Part shown: piece after piece, positions 1 through 11,080 of the stretch
How the letters are laid out: each line of letters begins with the position of its first letter
How positions within the stretch are numbered: position 1 is the first letter of the stretch
Origin: Pollenia angustigena
Lineage: Eukaryota > Arthropoda > Insecta > Diptera > Polleniidae
Assembly: GCA_930367215.1 (NCBI GenBank)
Contig: OV884056.1
Coordinates: forward strand, 254,103,127 to 254,167,126
Direction of reading: 5' to 3'
Length of the DNA stretch: 64,000 nucleotides
The notes under the pieces: model-generated
Told to the model about the DNA's origin: nothing
The model's input: the letters and a program-made list of their open reading frames with translations, nothing else
Databases searched by the model: none
Made by a program: the position numbers and the translations under genes

Positions 1-1
1 T

Positions 2-1522
2 CAATGTGAAATTTTTCTGTGGACTGACTCTTCAATTGTCGTCGGATGGTTATCTAAACCGGCATGGACTTGGGAAACGTATGTCGCTTACAGAGCAGCA
101 CTAATTCGCAGCTCCCTACCCAATGCAACTTGGCACCATGTTCGCACACATGATAACCCGGCTGATCTTGGTACCCGTGGCTGCAAGCCTCAGGAACTCA
201 AAAATAACATCTTATGGTGGCAGGGCCCTTCCTGGCTCACAAATCCGCAAACCGAATGGCCTAAAGAAACCCAATTAAAAATCCCAGACAGCAAAAAGAA
301 AATTCATTGCCTTCAGTCTGCCATTGAGAAAACGGATATTTTAAACATATTCTCATCATACCACAAAGTACTCAGAGTCTTATCTTATGTTTTTCGTTTC
401 TACCACAATAGTATCCGAAAATTTAGATTTCAAATTCATTATACGAGTTTAAATCTTACGCAAAAGGAGGTAAACTTTGTTAAATTTCGGTTAATTAACT
501 TAGCCCAAAACTCAAATTATAAGGCAGAAATTAAAGACATCTCAAACTCTTTGCTAGTCTCTAATAAAAGCCCATTAAAACCCCTTAACCCAATTTTAGA
601 CTCGCAAAATATTTTACGAGTCAATGGCCGCCTATCAAATGCGTCACTCACTTATAATGAACGGTATCCAAAAAAAGGATATGCTTGTGTTTTTGTGTGC
701 TTCAGCATAAAAGCCATTCACTTGGAAGTATGTTCAGATTTGTCTACAGCTGCTTTTCGAGCAGCATTTTCTCGCTTCATCGGGAGGCGGGGACTTCCTT
801 TCAGGATTTATTCTGATAATGGTCGAAACTTTGTTGGAGCGAGTCGACAATTAAAAAGAGAATTTGCCTTGTTTATAAAGTCTGCTTCTGAAGACATTGC
901 TAAAAAATATATAACACACGGACTCGAATGGATATTCATTCCACCACATGCACCCCACATGGGCGGTTTATGGGAGGCCGCAGTTAAAAGTTTTAAATTT
1001 CATTTAAAAAGAGTTGCAGGGTCATATAAATTTACGTTTGAAGAATTTGCCACAATATTAACCCAAATTGAAGGAATTTTAAATTCCCGACCTATTTCTG
1101 CTATGTCAGAGGATCCTGCTGACTTCTCAGCACTAACTCCCGGGCATTTCCTAAGAAGCGCCCCTATAGTGAGCTTTCCTGAATAAAAAGACCAAAAAAT
1201 AGGAGTGTTAAACAGATGGGAACGACTTTAAGCTATTCATCATCAATTAGCCATTAGATGGAAGGAGGACTACTTAAAATCCCTGCACAAAAGATATAAA
1301 TGGAAAAATGTTACTACAAACTTGAAAACCGGAGACCTCGTAGTAGTCATGGATGACTTATTACCGCCCTCTGATTGGCGCTTAGGCAGAATAGAAAAAA
1401 CATATCCGTGTATAGACGACAATGTCCGAATTGCGGACGTTAAAACAGTTACCGGTATGATAAAGAGACCCATCGTAAAGCTCTGCTATTTACCAATTCT
1501 TGACAATCACGAGTCCACTTAA
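2..1522 (+). pseudogene. BEL/Pao retrotransposon pol: RNase H end and integrase (decayed)
   Basis: One frame stays open from base 2 to the TAA at 1184-1186 and continues in the same frame to 1522, past a second TAA at 1229-1231. The first ~75 codons resemble the RNase H end of BEL/Pao pol (LWTDSSIVVGWL, then HVRTHDNPADLGTRG). Codons from ~690 are the integrase core: IKAIHLE, YSDNGRNFVG (acidic residue at 815-817) and GGLWEAAVKS (Glu at 974-976). After the two stops comes the C-terminal part with LKTGDLVVV and DWRLGRI. Between ERYP (~669) and the strand leading to IKAIHLE, the usual zinc-binding HHCC region and first catalytic Asp are missing, so an internal deletion removed them. Deletion plus nonsense codons make it inactive. 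The 5' part of the element lies outside the window. Family assignment rests on motifs and is firm. Confidence 0.9.
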
Positions 1523-1649
1523 CATATTTTCCTTCCTATTTTTTGTAGCTCCATATTGGAAAAAAAAATTCAGCACTAATTTACATCAGTTAATATTGTC
1601 ATTAATTTTTCCCTCTTTTTCCTTTTCTTAAAATACATTTTACTTTCAG

Positions 1650-2190
1650 TTCTAGAAGATATAAACGCAAAAGTCCTCCGTCCAGCCGCGATCCCGATTT
1701 ATACCAATGCAGATTATGCAAACACTGCCATTCTATCAGATTCTGCAGGAGATTTTTGAATATGGACGTTAAATCAAGAAATCGTATAGTTAACAAGTAA
1801 AGGTATTGCGTAAACTGCCTAGCGAAAAGTCACGATTTAAGAGCGTGCGCATCTTTGGACACATGCCGAAAATGTGGCAAGTACCACCACACCTTATTGC
1901 ATCCGGGCATTCAGAGCAGACTTAAAAGCAATAGGAGTGATCGCACCGTTCGAAGACAGTCTTCATCATCGACAACTAATCGCCGATCATCCCCTAGCCA
2001 AAGAGTTTCATCAAGACATACAACATCATCAATTATTTCATCATCGCCTAACGAAAATGCGGGTAATGCCCAATCACCAACTATACGACAGTCAACCATT
2101 CCTAATCAACGAATTATTTCCGAGGCTATTCGGTCATTAGCTGAAGTTCTCTGTGTGGAGCCTAACAATTCCGGCGCTCGGAATGTATAA
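1650..2190 (+). pseudogene. 3' zinc-knuckle ORF of the BEL/Pao element
   Basis: Downstream of the integrase and in another frame, codons from 1648 encode a basic leader (RRYKRK) and a Cys/His-rich block: CRLCKHCHSIRFC, then after a stop at 1798-1800 YCVNCLAKSHDLRAC, CRKCGKYHHTLLHP, followed by an Arg/Ser-rich tail to the stop at 2188-2190. The CxxC...HHTLLH pattern is typical of nucleic-acid-binding zinc knuckles of BEL/Pao proteins. A pyrimidine-rich TTTACTTTCAG ends at 1649, just where the coding similarity begins, and looks like a splice acceptor, so the product may once have come from a spliced mRNA (inference). The in-frame stop means this copy is dead. Alternatively it is a displaced gag fragment. 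Confidence 0.7.
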
Positions 2191-2575
2191 AATTGTAAAT
2201 TTTATACAACAAAATTTAAATAAATTTGTTAAATCGTTTGAAACCAACAGATTTAAATTAAAATGAACTTAAACTAAAACGTCATAATGAATAACCGTAA
2301 CGAATTATAAACTATTGTGAATTGTATCTAATTTGCTATAAATGAATTGTTCTAAAATGTTAAATACTTGACCTAATAAATTGTAATGAAATATTCTAGA
2401 TTTCACTTCTTTTGCATCAGCCAACCTAATAACTTGAGATTTGCTAAACTTACATTCTAAACTAAAATCTTTGTACTTGAAATTATTATCTGAAGAGAAG
2501 TAAAAATTGGTATATAACTAATTGTAATATACAATAAAGTTGAAGTGTCTTATTGAATTGAAAAAAAATACCCTG
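2191..2575 (+). other. Possible 3' UTR/LTR of the BEL/Pao element
   Basis: AT-rich sequence directly after the zinc-knuckle ORF, starting near TGTATAAAATTG and containing AATAAA at about 2533. Position and polyadenylation-like signal fit a 3' LTR. The 5' LTR is outside the window, so the boundaries cannot be confirmed. Confidence 0.35.
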
Positions 2576-3758
2576 CTTATCTTTTTTATTATTCTAAGAT
2601 ACACACGCACACATACATACACAAGGTGAGATCACTTCTGCACACATAGCACATAATCGTACTCTTACATTAATTACAATTATTTTATCCCAAATTTATT
2701 CCCAATTCTAAATATTTCTTATGTACAATTTCTCACTCGTTGAGGAAATCGTATTGTAATAAAGAAATTGATGGTTTTAGCCTGAAACAGTCATTTACAG
2801 TCCACGATTAACCCCTAACCCTAAAAGCGCTTAAACCCCCAAATTTCTGCACACATAATTGTCAAAGATACTTCTATAATAAAAAAATAAAACTTGCTCA
2901 CGATGTTTTGGTTGGACCACCAATATTTTAACATATGCCCCGTATTAAACCCTCTTTCAGGAACCAGTTAAGTATGCACAAAACAAAGGAATTAGAGTCT
3001 AAACACAGTGTAACAAAATTTATTGCGGTGCGGTTTTTCATACGATTTTAAAGTAAAAAATAAAACAACTATTTTATTTTCATTGTGGATTTTCTGTCTC
3101 TCTCATTTGGTGATACTCATTCTGTTTCCGTTGCTGCCAAAGTTTTTGAATAATTGGCGATATTTACAATATTATTGTAAACAAAAAACTTGAAAAAAAT
3201 GTAAGCACAAATAAATTAATAAGAATGTAAACAAACAATGACAACTATTGCCGTCGCCGTTTTCCGTTTTATTATGTTTATTTTTCTCTCCCGCAACGAG
3301 AAACCGCGCCGCAAACATTCTGTTTAGACCCTAATCCTATTGAAATAAAATTTTGCCTGCCAATGTTACATAAGAAGCTGCCGGGTGATATTTTTTATTT
3401 TCCGTATGTGACAGCGGATAGAGAAATGGACCAGTAAGGTAAAGGGAACAGTAAAAACCAACTACCCAAAACAAGAGGAATGGACGCCCTACGCGCGTTT
3501 TCAAGATTGACATACAAGGTTGAGATGTGTCGCTTTAAAATGAGACCAATACCAACACGCTCAGTGATGGTACACCAAAGATAAAATGGCTCTCCTGAAC
3601 AAAACCCTTAGGTCCCTTTTATTTTGCGCGTCACATATACATAAAAGGCCAGTTCATGTCAGTTTTTAGTAAAATTGGTTTATAATTTATAAATCCCTTC
3701 CTCAAATCGATATCAAAGTTTCGGCATAGTCCAATAAAGCACTTTGATTTGTTTGTAC
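2576..3758. other. AT-rich sequence without recognised gene
   Basis: No open frame or inverted repeat that I can support. A short CCTAACCCTAA-like run at ~2810 is isolated and not a telomeric array. Confidence 0.5.
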
Positions 3759-3760
3759 TA

Positions 3761-5664
3761 CACTCAAAAGAAAAATCAATCCATCCGTACTCAAATCAAT
3801 ACGAAGCAGTCTTAAAGTACGGTAAGTACGGTTTTTTTTTAATCAAGTACAGAAAGATTGTTTTAAATACGGATTTACAATCGCGAAATTCTTAACTTAT
3901 CCATTTTCAATCCCGAATTCGTACTTAAAATAAGATTGATAAAAGTAAAACCCAAGATTGATGAAATCTCAAAATGGGCTTAAAGTTGATTTAATCCCGA
4001 ATTCGTACCTGTAATAAACCAAAAGTGAATTTGAATTTTATTATGATTGATTTTCGTACCCGTTTTAGACCTTACAGAATTTGAATTATAAAACACCAGC
4101 ATCATTCCCGGCACGGTTTTTACTTTAAAAACTAAATGTATATACTTAACTGAAAATATAAACTAGCTTCTCCTAGAGTTCTCAATTTTACTTTTTTAAC
4201 ATGAAAGTAATGCGTTTTCATCTTGTTCTGTTGTTTCTACGGCGCTGCGAAATTTGGCCCCAGGAAATATGGCCCCAAAATATAAATGCAAATTGACCCC
4301 AAATTTTGAGCTATTTTTCATAATGCAATATGGCCCCATTTTTTTAATGAAAAATTACCCCAAAAAAATGAAAACTAACCCTAAAAATGAAAAATAACCT
4401 CAAAATTTTAAATGAATTTTAACCCCAAAAAAGAGCATAAAAAAGTAATATTAAAAATGTTGGGTGGAGTTCATATGCCCGAGACTAAAAATCCCAAATT
4501 TAGAATCTCGATTTCAAAATGCGGAAAATTAAACAGTTTTGGTTTTAAATATCGTACGATTGATAGCATGGTTGGGCTTTAGAACATGCGCAAGGATTTT
4601 TACCTCTGTGGATTAAAAAACAACGGCTTAGCTAGCGAAAACATCTCTGCATAACCTGCAAGGATTTTCTCTACTTTGGTATAAGAATTCGGGTTTTTTA
4701 TACTTTCCATAGAAACTTTTACATGGAATGTTATAAAATTTGTGTAAAAATTTGCGGGGTGATTTTTCATTTCTTAAAATTTGCATTTTTAATTAGTAGT
4801 AGAAAAATAGCCCCAAAGTAAAAATTGTGATTTTATTTGGGGCCATTTTTCATTCCTTGATATTGGGGTCATTTTTCATTCCTTTTAAAATGCAAAAACA
4901 CCTTAACGAAAAAATGAAAATTAACCCAAAAAAAAAAACAACAAATTTGCGCCAAAATTGCGTGTTGGTGTGTCTCAGTAAAATGTTGGGGCCGTTTTTC
5001 ATTTTCGCACCGCCGTTTCTACACGCAACAAGTAAATCGTTTTTTAACTTCTTGAGTGGTGTTGTTTTAGAGTCTGCAACAAACGTTGATAAATTAAATA
5101 AGATTTAAGCGTCCACTTTGCAATTTTACTCTCCGAGTGGCACTACCAACGAAAAGTTTAATCTATTTTTACTTGTAGAATCTGGAAATTTATTTCTCGT
5201 AGTGAGTAACATTTGTTTTAAAAATTTTCATATATATATCCGAATGTGTATTTAAAGTCAAATTACAATTTCAAAAGCTTTTATACTTTAATAGTCTTAT
5301 TCCTTCAATATTTTCCAGGAACATTTTCTATGCACTATCAGAATTTTTGTTTGTATATTTCTGTTACGAAGCTTACTTTAGCTATCCTTTGGCAAGCAAT
5401 CAAGTAAATTGTATATATGTACAAACAAAAATTTTGAAATTGTAAATTGACTTACACATTCGAATAAATATGAAAATTTATTTTTACTTGTTTTAAGAAT
5501 TTTATACTTATTGGAAGAAATTCGGGGATTGATTTTCGAAATTAATCTGATTTAGGATTGGTTTGAGTACGTTTAAGTGTCATTCGTCCTTGAATTTTTG
5601 AGTACGACTTGTACTTAAAGTTAATATAAAAAACTGAATTTATCCCGAGTGTTTCTCTTTTGAT
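3761..5664. mobile_element. Inverted-repeat element, copy 1 of a CACT...-ended family
   Basis: Begins CACTCAAAAGAAAAATCAAT after a TA and ends ...GTTTCTCTTTTGA before a TA, giving imperfect inverted ends. The first ~80 bases align with the start of a second copy at 43487. It also contains the sequence family GTACTTAAA/ATTGATTT near both ends. A separate element (4241-5014) sits inside it. No transposase is visible, so it is non-autonomous. The superfamily is unknown. Confidence 0.55.
4241..5014 (+). mobile_element. TIR element with perfect 8-bp TSD (GTTTCTAC), copy 1
   Basis: Starts GGCGCTGCGAAATTTGGCCC and ends with the inverse, GGGGCCGTTTTTCATTTTCGCACCGCC trimmed here to its key ends GGGGCC and GCACCGCC. 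The 8 bases before (4233-4240) and after (5015-5022) are both GTTTCTAC, a clean TSD. The body is full of short direct and inverted blocks of the type TGGGGCCATTTTTCATT. About 4570-4690 holds one and a bit units of a sequence that forms a minisatellite in the second copy (49149-50366). An 8-bp TSD fits hAT-like elements, but the TIR does not start with the common CAG. Confidence 0.8.
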
Positions 5665-5666
5665 AC

Positions 5667-6600
5667 TTATAGCAAAGTAAAGGTCTGAGTTTTTCGTGAT
5701 GCTAAAAAAATATATTTGTCTCTTTGTTAACTTTACACTTTTACATTTAAGTCTGCGATATTTCTTATTTCTTTTTGTTAACTTAATGTAAACAGCAGGA
5801 CAATAATTAAATTATAAGTTTGTATATTTTTTATTTTTTTTTTTTTATAAAAAAATAAAGTGGAATATAATTTTCTACTTATTATATAAATTAAATTTGG
5901 CCTATGACCGAACCCTTAACTAGGAATTACTTAGAGTTGTTTCGTTTTCATTTAAATTCATGGAATAATATTGAATTAAAAAGTTTTGTATAATTTGCAG
6001 TTCAAAACAAAGTATTTCTTTTATTATTCTATTAGCAAAATAATAAGGATGCATTGGGGAATTAAAATACTAAAATGAAATACTAATTAATAAAATAAGA
6101 AGTTTTGTTTTGCTTAGCATGAAATGTAGACATTTTAAAATTTATCATCCTAACTATTGTGGTCAAAATAATATTTTCGTTTACTTTCTGCCTAAAATTC
6201 GCTTAAAACTTTCTCCAAAACTCTGTCATTAGTTGTGCGAAATGAAATTGACTTTTGCCTTTTAAACTATTTTCTCCTTGGCAATATTTTAAGCGAAGCA
6301 TGTTTCTACTTCTATTTAAATGGTAACCTCTTTAATTATTTTATACAAAATTATACTTCTTAAGCAATATAGAAATAAAGAAGCAGGTCCCTAAGAAATA
6401 TATGATTCAATTCTTAAGAAATAAAAACATTCAAAACAAATGTATGTAAAAAACGTCGGTCGCGCACCAGTTATTTTTGAATGCGCATACATGTCTTGCT
6501 TTCATAAACTTTGAAACCGCTCTTTATTAAAATAAATTGCGAATAAAGAAGCTTATAGAAGCCCCAATATTCTAGCTCTTTTCGTTTATATTAAAAAAAA
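5667..6600. other. AT-rich sequence without recognised gene
   Basis: No coding similarity or clear repeat pair seen. Confidence 0.5.
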
Positions 6601-6897
6601 AAACAATTAAGAGTGCTATATTCGGCTATGCCGTATCTTCTTTACCCTTCACCATGATGAGATAAGAACAAAAAGTTATATACATACATAACGTTCTTTA
6701 GATAGGTATAAATAAACATTAATTGAGCCACGCCAACTTTTCATTTCGTCATGCCGAAGAATATAAAAAAACAAAAAATTTATATATGTACCTAAGAAGA
6801 AATTCTTTTGCCAAAGTTGATGTTTGAAATTCGTTTTATAATCTTAAAATTGTTTTTTAGAACGTAAAAAAATTAAATAAAAAAAATGAAAAACAAA

Positions 6898-6970
6898 TTA
6901 TTTTTGGGATTCGAACTGGCAATATCATCAGTCTCAGGACATAACTTAACAACTCGGCTACGAATGCTTT
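6898..6970 (-). repeat. tRNA-like (SINE-type) sequence
   Basis: Read on the minus strand it contains GTAGCCGAGTTGTTAAGT, resembling a pol III A box, and about 35 bases later GTTCGAATCCC, a B-box/T-loop match. The stems of a real tRNA do not form, so it is a tRNA-derived repeat rather than a tRNA gene. Confidence 0.5.
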
Positions 6971-7140
6971 TACTAAAGAAGCGTTAAATTAAAATATATT
7001 GAGTCTATGAGTTTGTTTCTTTATTTGAGCGGCATATTATATACATGGAGTAATGTGTATGTGTATGCGTAAAATTAAACACATTACAAATAAAATCCAC
7101 CACTTGTAGTGAAGGGTTTAAAAAATCAACATAAAAAACC

Positions 7141-7252
7141 ACATTACCAACACTGTATTACAATAGCCACTGTATGACCGTAGAAACCAATATTGAATTG
7201 TTTTGTATGGTATGTTTATTTCGTTTTGGTAATACAGTGTTGGTATGGTAAT
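7141..7252. mobile_element. Short palindromic MITE-like insert
   Basis: Arms ATTACCAACACTGTATTACA (about 7142-7161) and GTAATACAGTGTTGGTATGGTAAT (about 7229-7252, described as its inverse) face each other across ~65 bases. No TSD was settled. Confidence 0.45.
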
Positions 7253-8084
7253 GCCACGTCTAATTGGACCCTTAAAGGAAACATTTTGAGGCACTCGTGG
7301 TTTTTTACTCATATCTCAGCCATTTGTGAACCGATCGTGCTGAATTTCAATAGCAAACAATTCCGGACCATATGTGATATAAATGTATAATAACCTGGCC
7401 CCCCTCATATATGGGGTCTTCGAAAACCCCATTTCAACGGACAGACGGACATCGTTAAACCGACTTCGCTCCTCATAAGGACCCAAAATATATATACTTT
7501 ATAGGGTCTTACATTAATATTATAGAAATTACAAACGCAATGACAAACTTATATATACCCTATTTAGCACCTGTGGTGAAGGGAATAATATAAAATTCAA
7601 TAAGTCGGTCTCACAGACCGTATGTGTGAGTATACGAAAGTTAATAGAATATAAAATTAAAAAATACCAATATACAATTTTTTATGAATATTCACCCTTA
7701 TTCTATTTGGTGCCGGTAACAGTAAACAACGCCGTTTTTTATGTTTTTTTTTTTCAATTTTGTATTCCCGTTGGCAATATTGCCATATTTTGATGACTGT
7801 TAAGATATGTTTGGTATTTTCTAAAAAAAATTGGCGTTGCCTTTAATTTCCTTTGATTTTGTCGTCAGCATTTTTAGTGTTGTCTTGTGCTGCTCTGTGT
7901 CGTGCTTTAAAAATTTTACGTTATGGTTGGCTGCAATTGTGATTTCTACGGCGTTTTTAATATAGTTTTATACATTTCTGTAATGTTTTGATATATTTTT
8001 TGTGGAAATAATTGAAAAAATTAAAATAACAACTAACTGCCAGTTCAAAAAGCTAGTGGAAGAGCTTGTAAAAAATACATCACT

Positions 8085-8518
8085 AGCCAGAGGATTTTGC
8101 AGGGTCTCGTTTCCTAATAAATTAAATATCCCTTGCAATTAAAGTAGAGATGGTGGTCCTGTTTTTTTTTTGAGCTAAAATTTTGATGTGGGTTCCGTCC
8201 ACACTGCCTATTACACCAGGAAATGCTGCTTTCAAAGAAATACAACTTTAATTTATCCATTGTGGACAACGTTCTCTCACCATGACTTCCAGAGTCTCAG
8301 ACAAAATTTTTAAACTAGTGGCTGCGACAGTAAAAAGTTAAACTAATTTCCAACGCTGAGTTGGTACGATCCCTGGGCCAAAAAACGCAATGTTGCTGCA
8401 AATATATTGTATATGGAACAAACGTTCCCTTTTTTAAAAGAGGCTCTATTATTTCCAACACATGTTTAGAAGAAAGTTTATTCAGCCGAAAATAACTTTC
8501 AAATCTTAAAATGGTCAA
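8085..8518 (-). pseudogene. PIF/Harbinger transposase (HARBI1-like nuclease) fragment
   Basis: Minus-strand translation starts with FESYFRLNKLSSKHVLEII, continues after a frameshift with LRFLAQGSYQLSVGN and LSQPLV, and in a further frame gives ISWCNRQC in one register but IGSVDGTHIKI in the other. These match, in order, the helix before the catalytic core, the LRFLATGSYQRSVGN-like block and the GxVDGTH catalytic motif of PIF/Harbinger nucleases. At least two frameshifts and several stops break it, and the N-terminal and C-terminal thirds are absent. No harbinger TIRs or TWA duplication were found around it, so the element is eroded. Motif order makes the family call solid; activity is excluded. 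Confidence 0.8.
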
Positions 8519-8577
8519 TAAAATCCATTAGGCACTTGGGAAAATTTAATATAATAAAAAAAGTTTTTATTTATGCA

Positions 8578-8770
8578 CTAGCTGACCCGCCAGACGTTGT
8601 CTAGTCCAAATTATAAATTATAAAAAGTTGGCGGTGCAAAATTTTCTTTCCGAAAGACCTAAGTTGGTCCATCATTTTAAAGAAAAAATCGTCCAAAACG
8701 GTCAAGCCGTTCTCAAGTTATGCGTTTAGCAACAGAAAACATCTAATTTTTATTTATATACATATGTAGA
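8578..8770 (+). repeat. Dispersed repeat beginning CTAGCTGACCCGCCAGACG
   Basis: Starts CTAGCTGACCCGCCAGACG and continues to CCGTTCTCAAGTTATGCG and a TATATACATATG-rich end. This phrase resembles a very widespread invertebrate interspersed repeat (from memory). Single copy in the window. Confidence 0.45.
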
Positions 8771-8779
8771 AGAAGAAGA

Positions 8780-9520
8780 TTATTTTTTTTGAAAAAAAAT
8801 TTTATTTAACTTAAAATTTTCCACAAACAGCACAGAATTTTTTTCTTATAAAAAACAGCAAACAAAATGAATCATCTGATTTTAATATTAGAGATGTGTG
8901 CTGTATTTTATTAACATTATCGATAAATAGTCTACGAAGTCCTAATACTCTATTTAGATACCAATTTAACATAGAATTGATGTTGTCTTTGATAAGAATT
9001 GCTGTTGCCTTAAAATTGTCATTGTTATGGCCGACGCCAAATAGAATAAGGGTGGTTAATATTACTCATGCGCTTTATACGCATTTTTTTTATGTATCCC
9101 GTAAAGTATGCTCTATGTTTCTATATACTATGATCATTTGTTGTACGTAACGTATACATAATAAGTACCCTGCAGGCAATTCAGTTAACTTTCAATTAAT
9201 TTAAAGCTAACTATTTCTCAAGTAGTGGTGGTTGACAATTGGATTACTTTTATATGTAATTAACTAACTTTTTTAACATTGCGATGTCCTAGGAAGTAGT
9301 CAATTGTCCGACTCTGCATTACTTTCAGTTAACTTAAAAGTTAACTTTTTGTAGCTATGTAGCTATGTTATTTTGTTTCATCTAAACAGAAAAAAACTTT
9401 ATGTTGACAAAAAAAATTCTTTGATACCTGTAAAAGGGTTCCTTTTTCCTTCGTTAAAAAGACGTACCTAAATACAGAAATTATTAAGAAAAAAATAATA
9501 GCCACAAGAATTTGTTGGTA
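8780..9520. other. No recognised gene
   Basis: AT-rich. Two related TTCAGTTAACTT blocks near 9180 and 9330 are the only structure seen. Confidence 0.4.
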
Positions 9521-9534
9521 TTTTGTGCTTGGTG

Positions 9535-9605
9535 TGAATCGTTTGATTCGTGCGATTCGTTTGAGTTGGTGTAGTTTGTGTTATTCGTTTGATTCGTTGT
9601 TGTGT
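9535..9605. repeat. Short degenerate tandem repeat (GATTCGTTT)
   Basis: Several imperfect iterations of GATTCGTTTGA/GATTCGTGC within ~70 bases, with one more TTTGATTCGTTAG at ~9727. The open frames over this stretch on both strands are by-products of the repeat. Confidence 0.5.
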
Positions 9606-9838
9606 GGAGAATATTTCGTGCTCTTTACACTTCGTATTTGGTCGTTTATAACACACAAATTTAAATTCATTTGCATTTGTGTGTTTATATTCTTTTCGTG
9701 CTTTATGTGTTTTTCACAATACAGAGTTTGATTCGTTAGCAAAATGCAATCGACAATCACGAGTTGAAAAACAAACGAATGATTTGAAACGGCTTTCAAA
9801 TGCATTCGTGCAGGGCTTTAGTAAATACCACTAAATTA

Positions 9839-10590
9839 CACTGTGATAGTTTTTGACCCGAAAAAAATGAACTTCGATGAATCCTTTTGGAACTAGTCCC
9901 TTGAGTGCGAAAGTACATTTGAAAGTGTCAAATCGGCTCCAGTTTTTGGGAAATTTTTATATATCCATTTTTCATGAATATAGCTTAGTCTGCGCTAATT
10001 AAAAAAACTTTATTCGACTGTATTAGTTTTGTTTGCCTTCTTCACTTTCTTTTACGTAATTTAAACCATTAATGTCGATCAAATATAACGATGTTTGACC
10101 ATTTTTTCAGGTTTTTTAGCCATCTTATAAAGATTCTCCTAGCATAGGCCTCAAGTTAAGCTTCAAAATCAAAATATTGGACTTTTATTTACTTGTTTCG
10201 TTTTTTTTTCTTAACAAAACAAAATAAACAACTTATAAGAAGGACAAAAATAGACACCAGAATTGAAACTTTGCGCAGACTTAGCTATATCCATGGCTAA
10301 AAATGGTCAAAATTCGTTACTTTTAATCGACATTAATGGTTTAAATTACGTGACATTTTGAAAAAAAAGTCGAAACATTCCGTAAAATAAAGTAAAGAAG
10401 GCAAACAAAGCTAATACAGTCGAATAAATTTTTTTTTAATAGCGCAGACTTGGCTATAGCCATGAAAAATGGATATATACCGATTTCTCAAAAGCTGGAG
10501 CCAATCTGACACTTCCAAATGTACTTTCGCACTCCCCCCTAATAGTTCCAAAAGGATTCATCGAATTTAAATTTTTCGACTATCACAGTG
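9839..10590. mobile_element. Foldback element with ~275-bp arms and TTA TSD
   Basis: Left end CACTGTGATAGTTTTTGAC and right end ...TCGACTATCACAGTG are inverse. The similarity runs inward for about 275 bases (9839-10113 against 10310-10590), including the facing blocks ACTGTATTAGTTTTGTTTGC and GCAAACAAAGCTAATACAGT. TTA precedes (9836-9838) and follows (10591-10593). A ~200-base loop separates the arms and repeats part of an arm (GCGCAGACTTAGCTATA). No coding. Ends and 3-bp TSD resemble those of the element at 23990-24416. A CMC-type (CACTA/Chapaev) origin is possible but unproven. Confidence 0.8.
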
Positions 10591-11080
10591 TTATTATACT
10601 TTATGCAATTATTTATTGCATGAAATATTTATATATTCTCAAACGATAATTTAAAGAAACTAACGGTCAAATTTAGTCAGAGCTGTTATTTATTACTTTA
10701 ATAACGTCTTAATAAAAGGCATAATATTCAAATAATCTCAAAAATTGTAGTTCACTTCGTTAAAAGAATGGCTGTTTTTACTTGGGGACAATGGGCATAC
10801 TACTAGCAATTGCACAAAGCAGTTTTTCGACGTAAAACATGTTGTACATTGCACTTTCAATGGCAAATAACACACCGCAGCTGATTCGCTATCCGTTCCG
10901 GGTTGTGTACGTTTATTTCACGACCAGTGTCAACAGTTGTCGATGCAGTTTTGATGTTGTGGGCTACAAATAGGACCGTATGACATGACGTCTTAAGGAT
11001 GGATGGTCCACCGGAAGGTTGTTTTCAGCTTAACATGATACAACGTGTAATATCTAAACTACCATGTCTTAAAGATATCT
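10591..11080. other. No recognised gene
   Basis: AT-rich sequence with nothing I can support. Confidence 0.4.

Larger units (their letters stand above)
6609..7585. repeat. Dispersed hairpin repeat, interrupted
   Basis: Opens with AGAGTGCTATATTCGGCTAT, whose TTCGGCTATGCCGTA folds into a hairpin, followed by CCCTTCACCATGATG. The other end reads CACCTGTGGTGAAGGG near 7570-7585. The same opening recurs at 29424 and, inverted, near 41110-41152. Between the ends are a tRNA-like segment (~6900-6970) and a small palindromic insert (7141-7252), so the unit is a composite. The 7310-7560 part contains the phrase TCAACGGACAGACGGACATC, often seen in such dispersed fly repeats (recollection, not searched). 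Confidence 0.6.

Noticed and set aside
2805..2832. CCTAACCCTAA-like run resembling telomeric repeat
   Set aside because: Only one and a half units; flies lack this telomere type and there is no array.
4827..5108. 93-codon open frame
   Set aside because: Falls across the end of the 8-bp-TSD element; low-complexity and broken by the element boundary.
9525..9805. Overlapping open frames on both strands
   Set aside because: Produced by the GATTCGTTT tandem repeat and AT bias.
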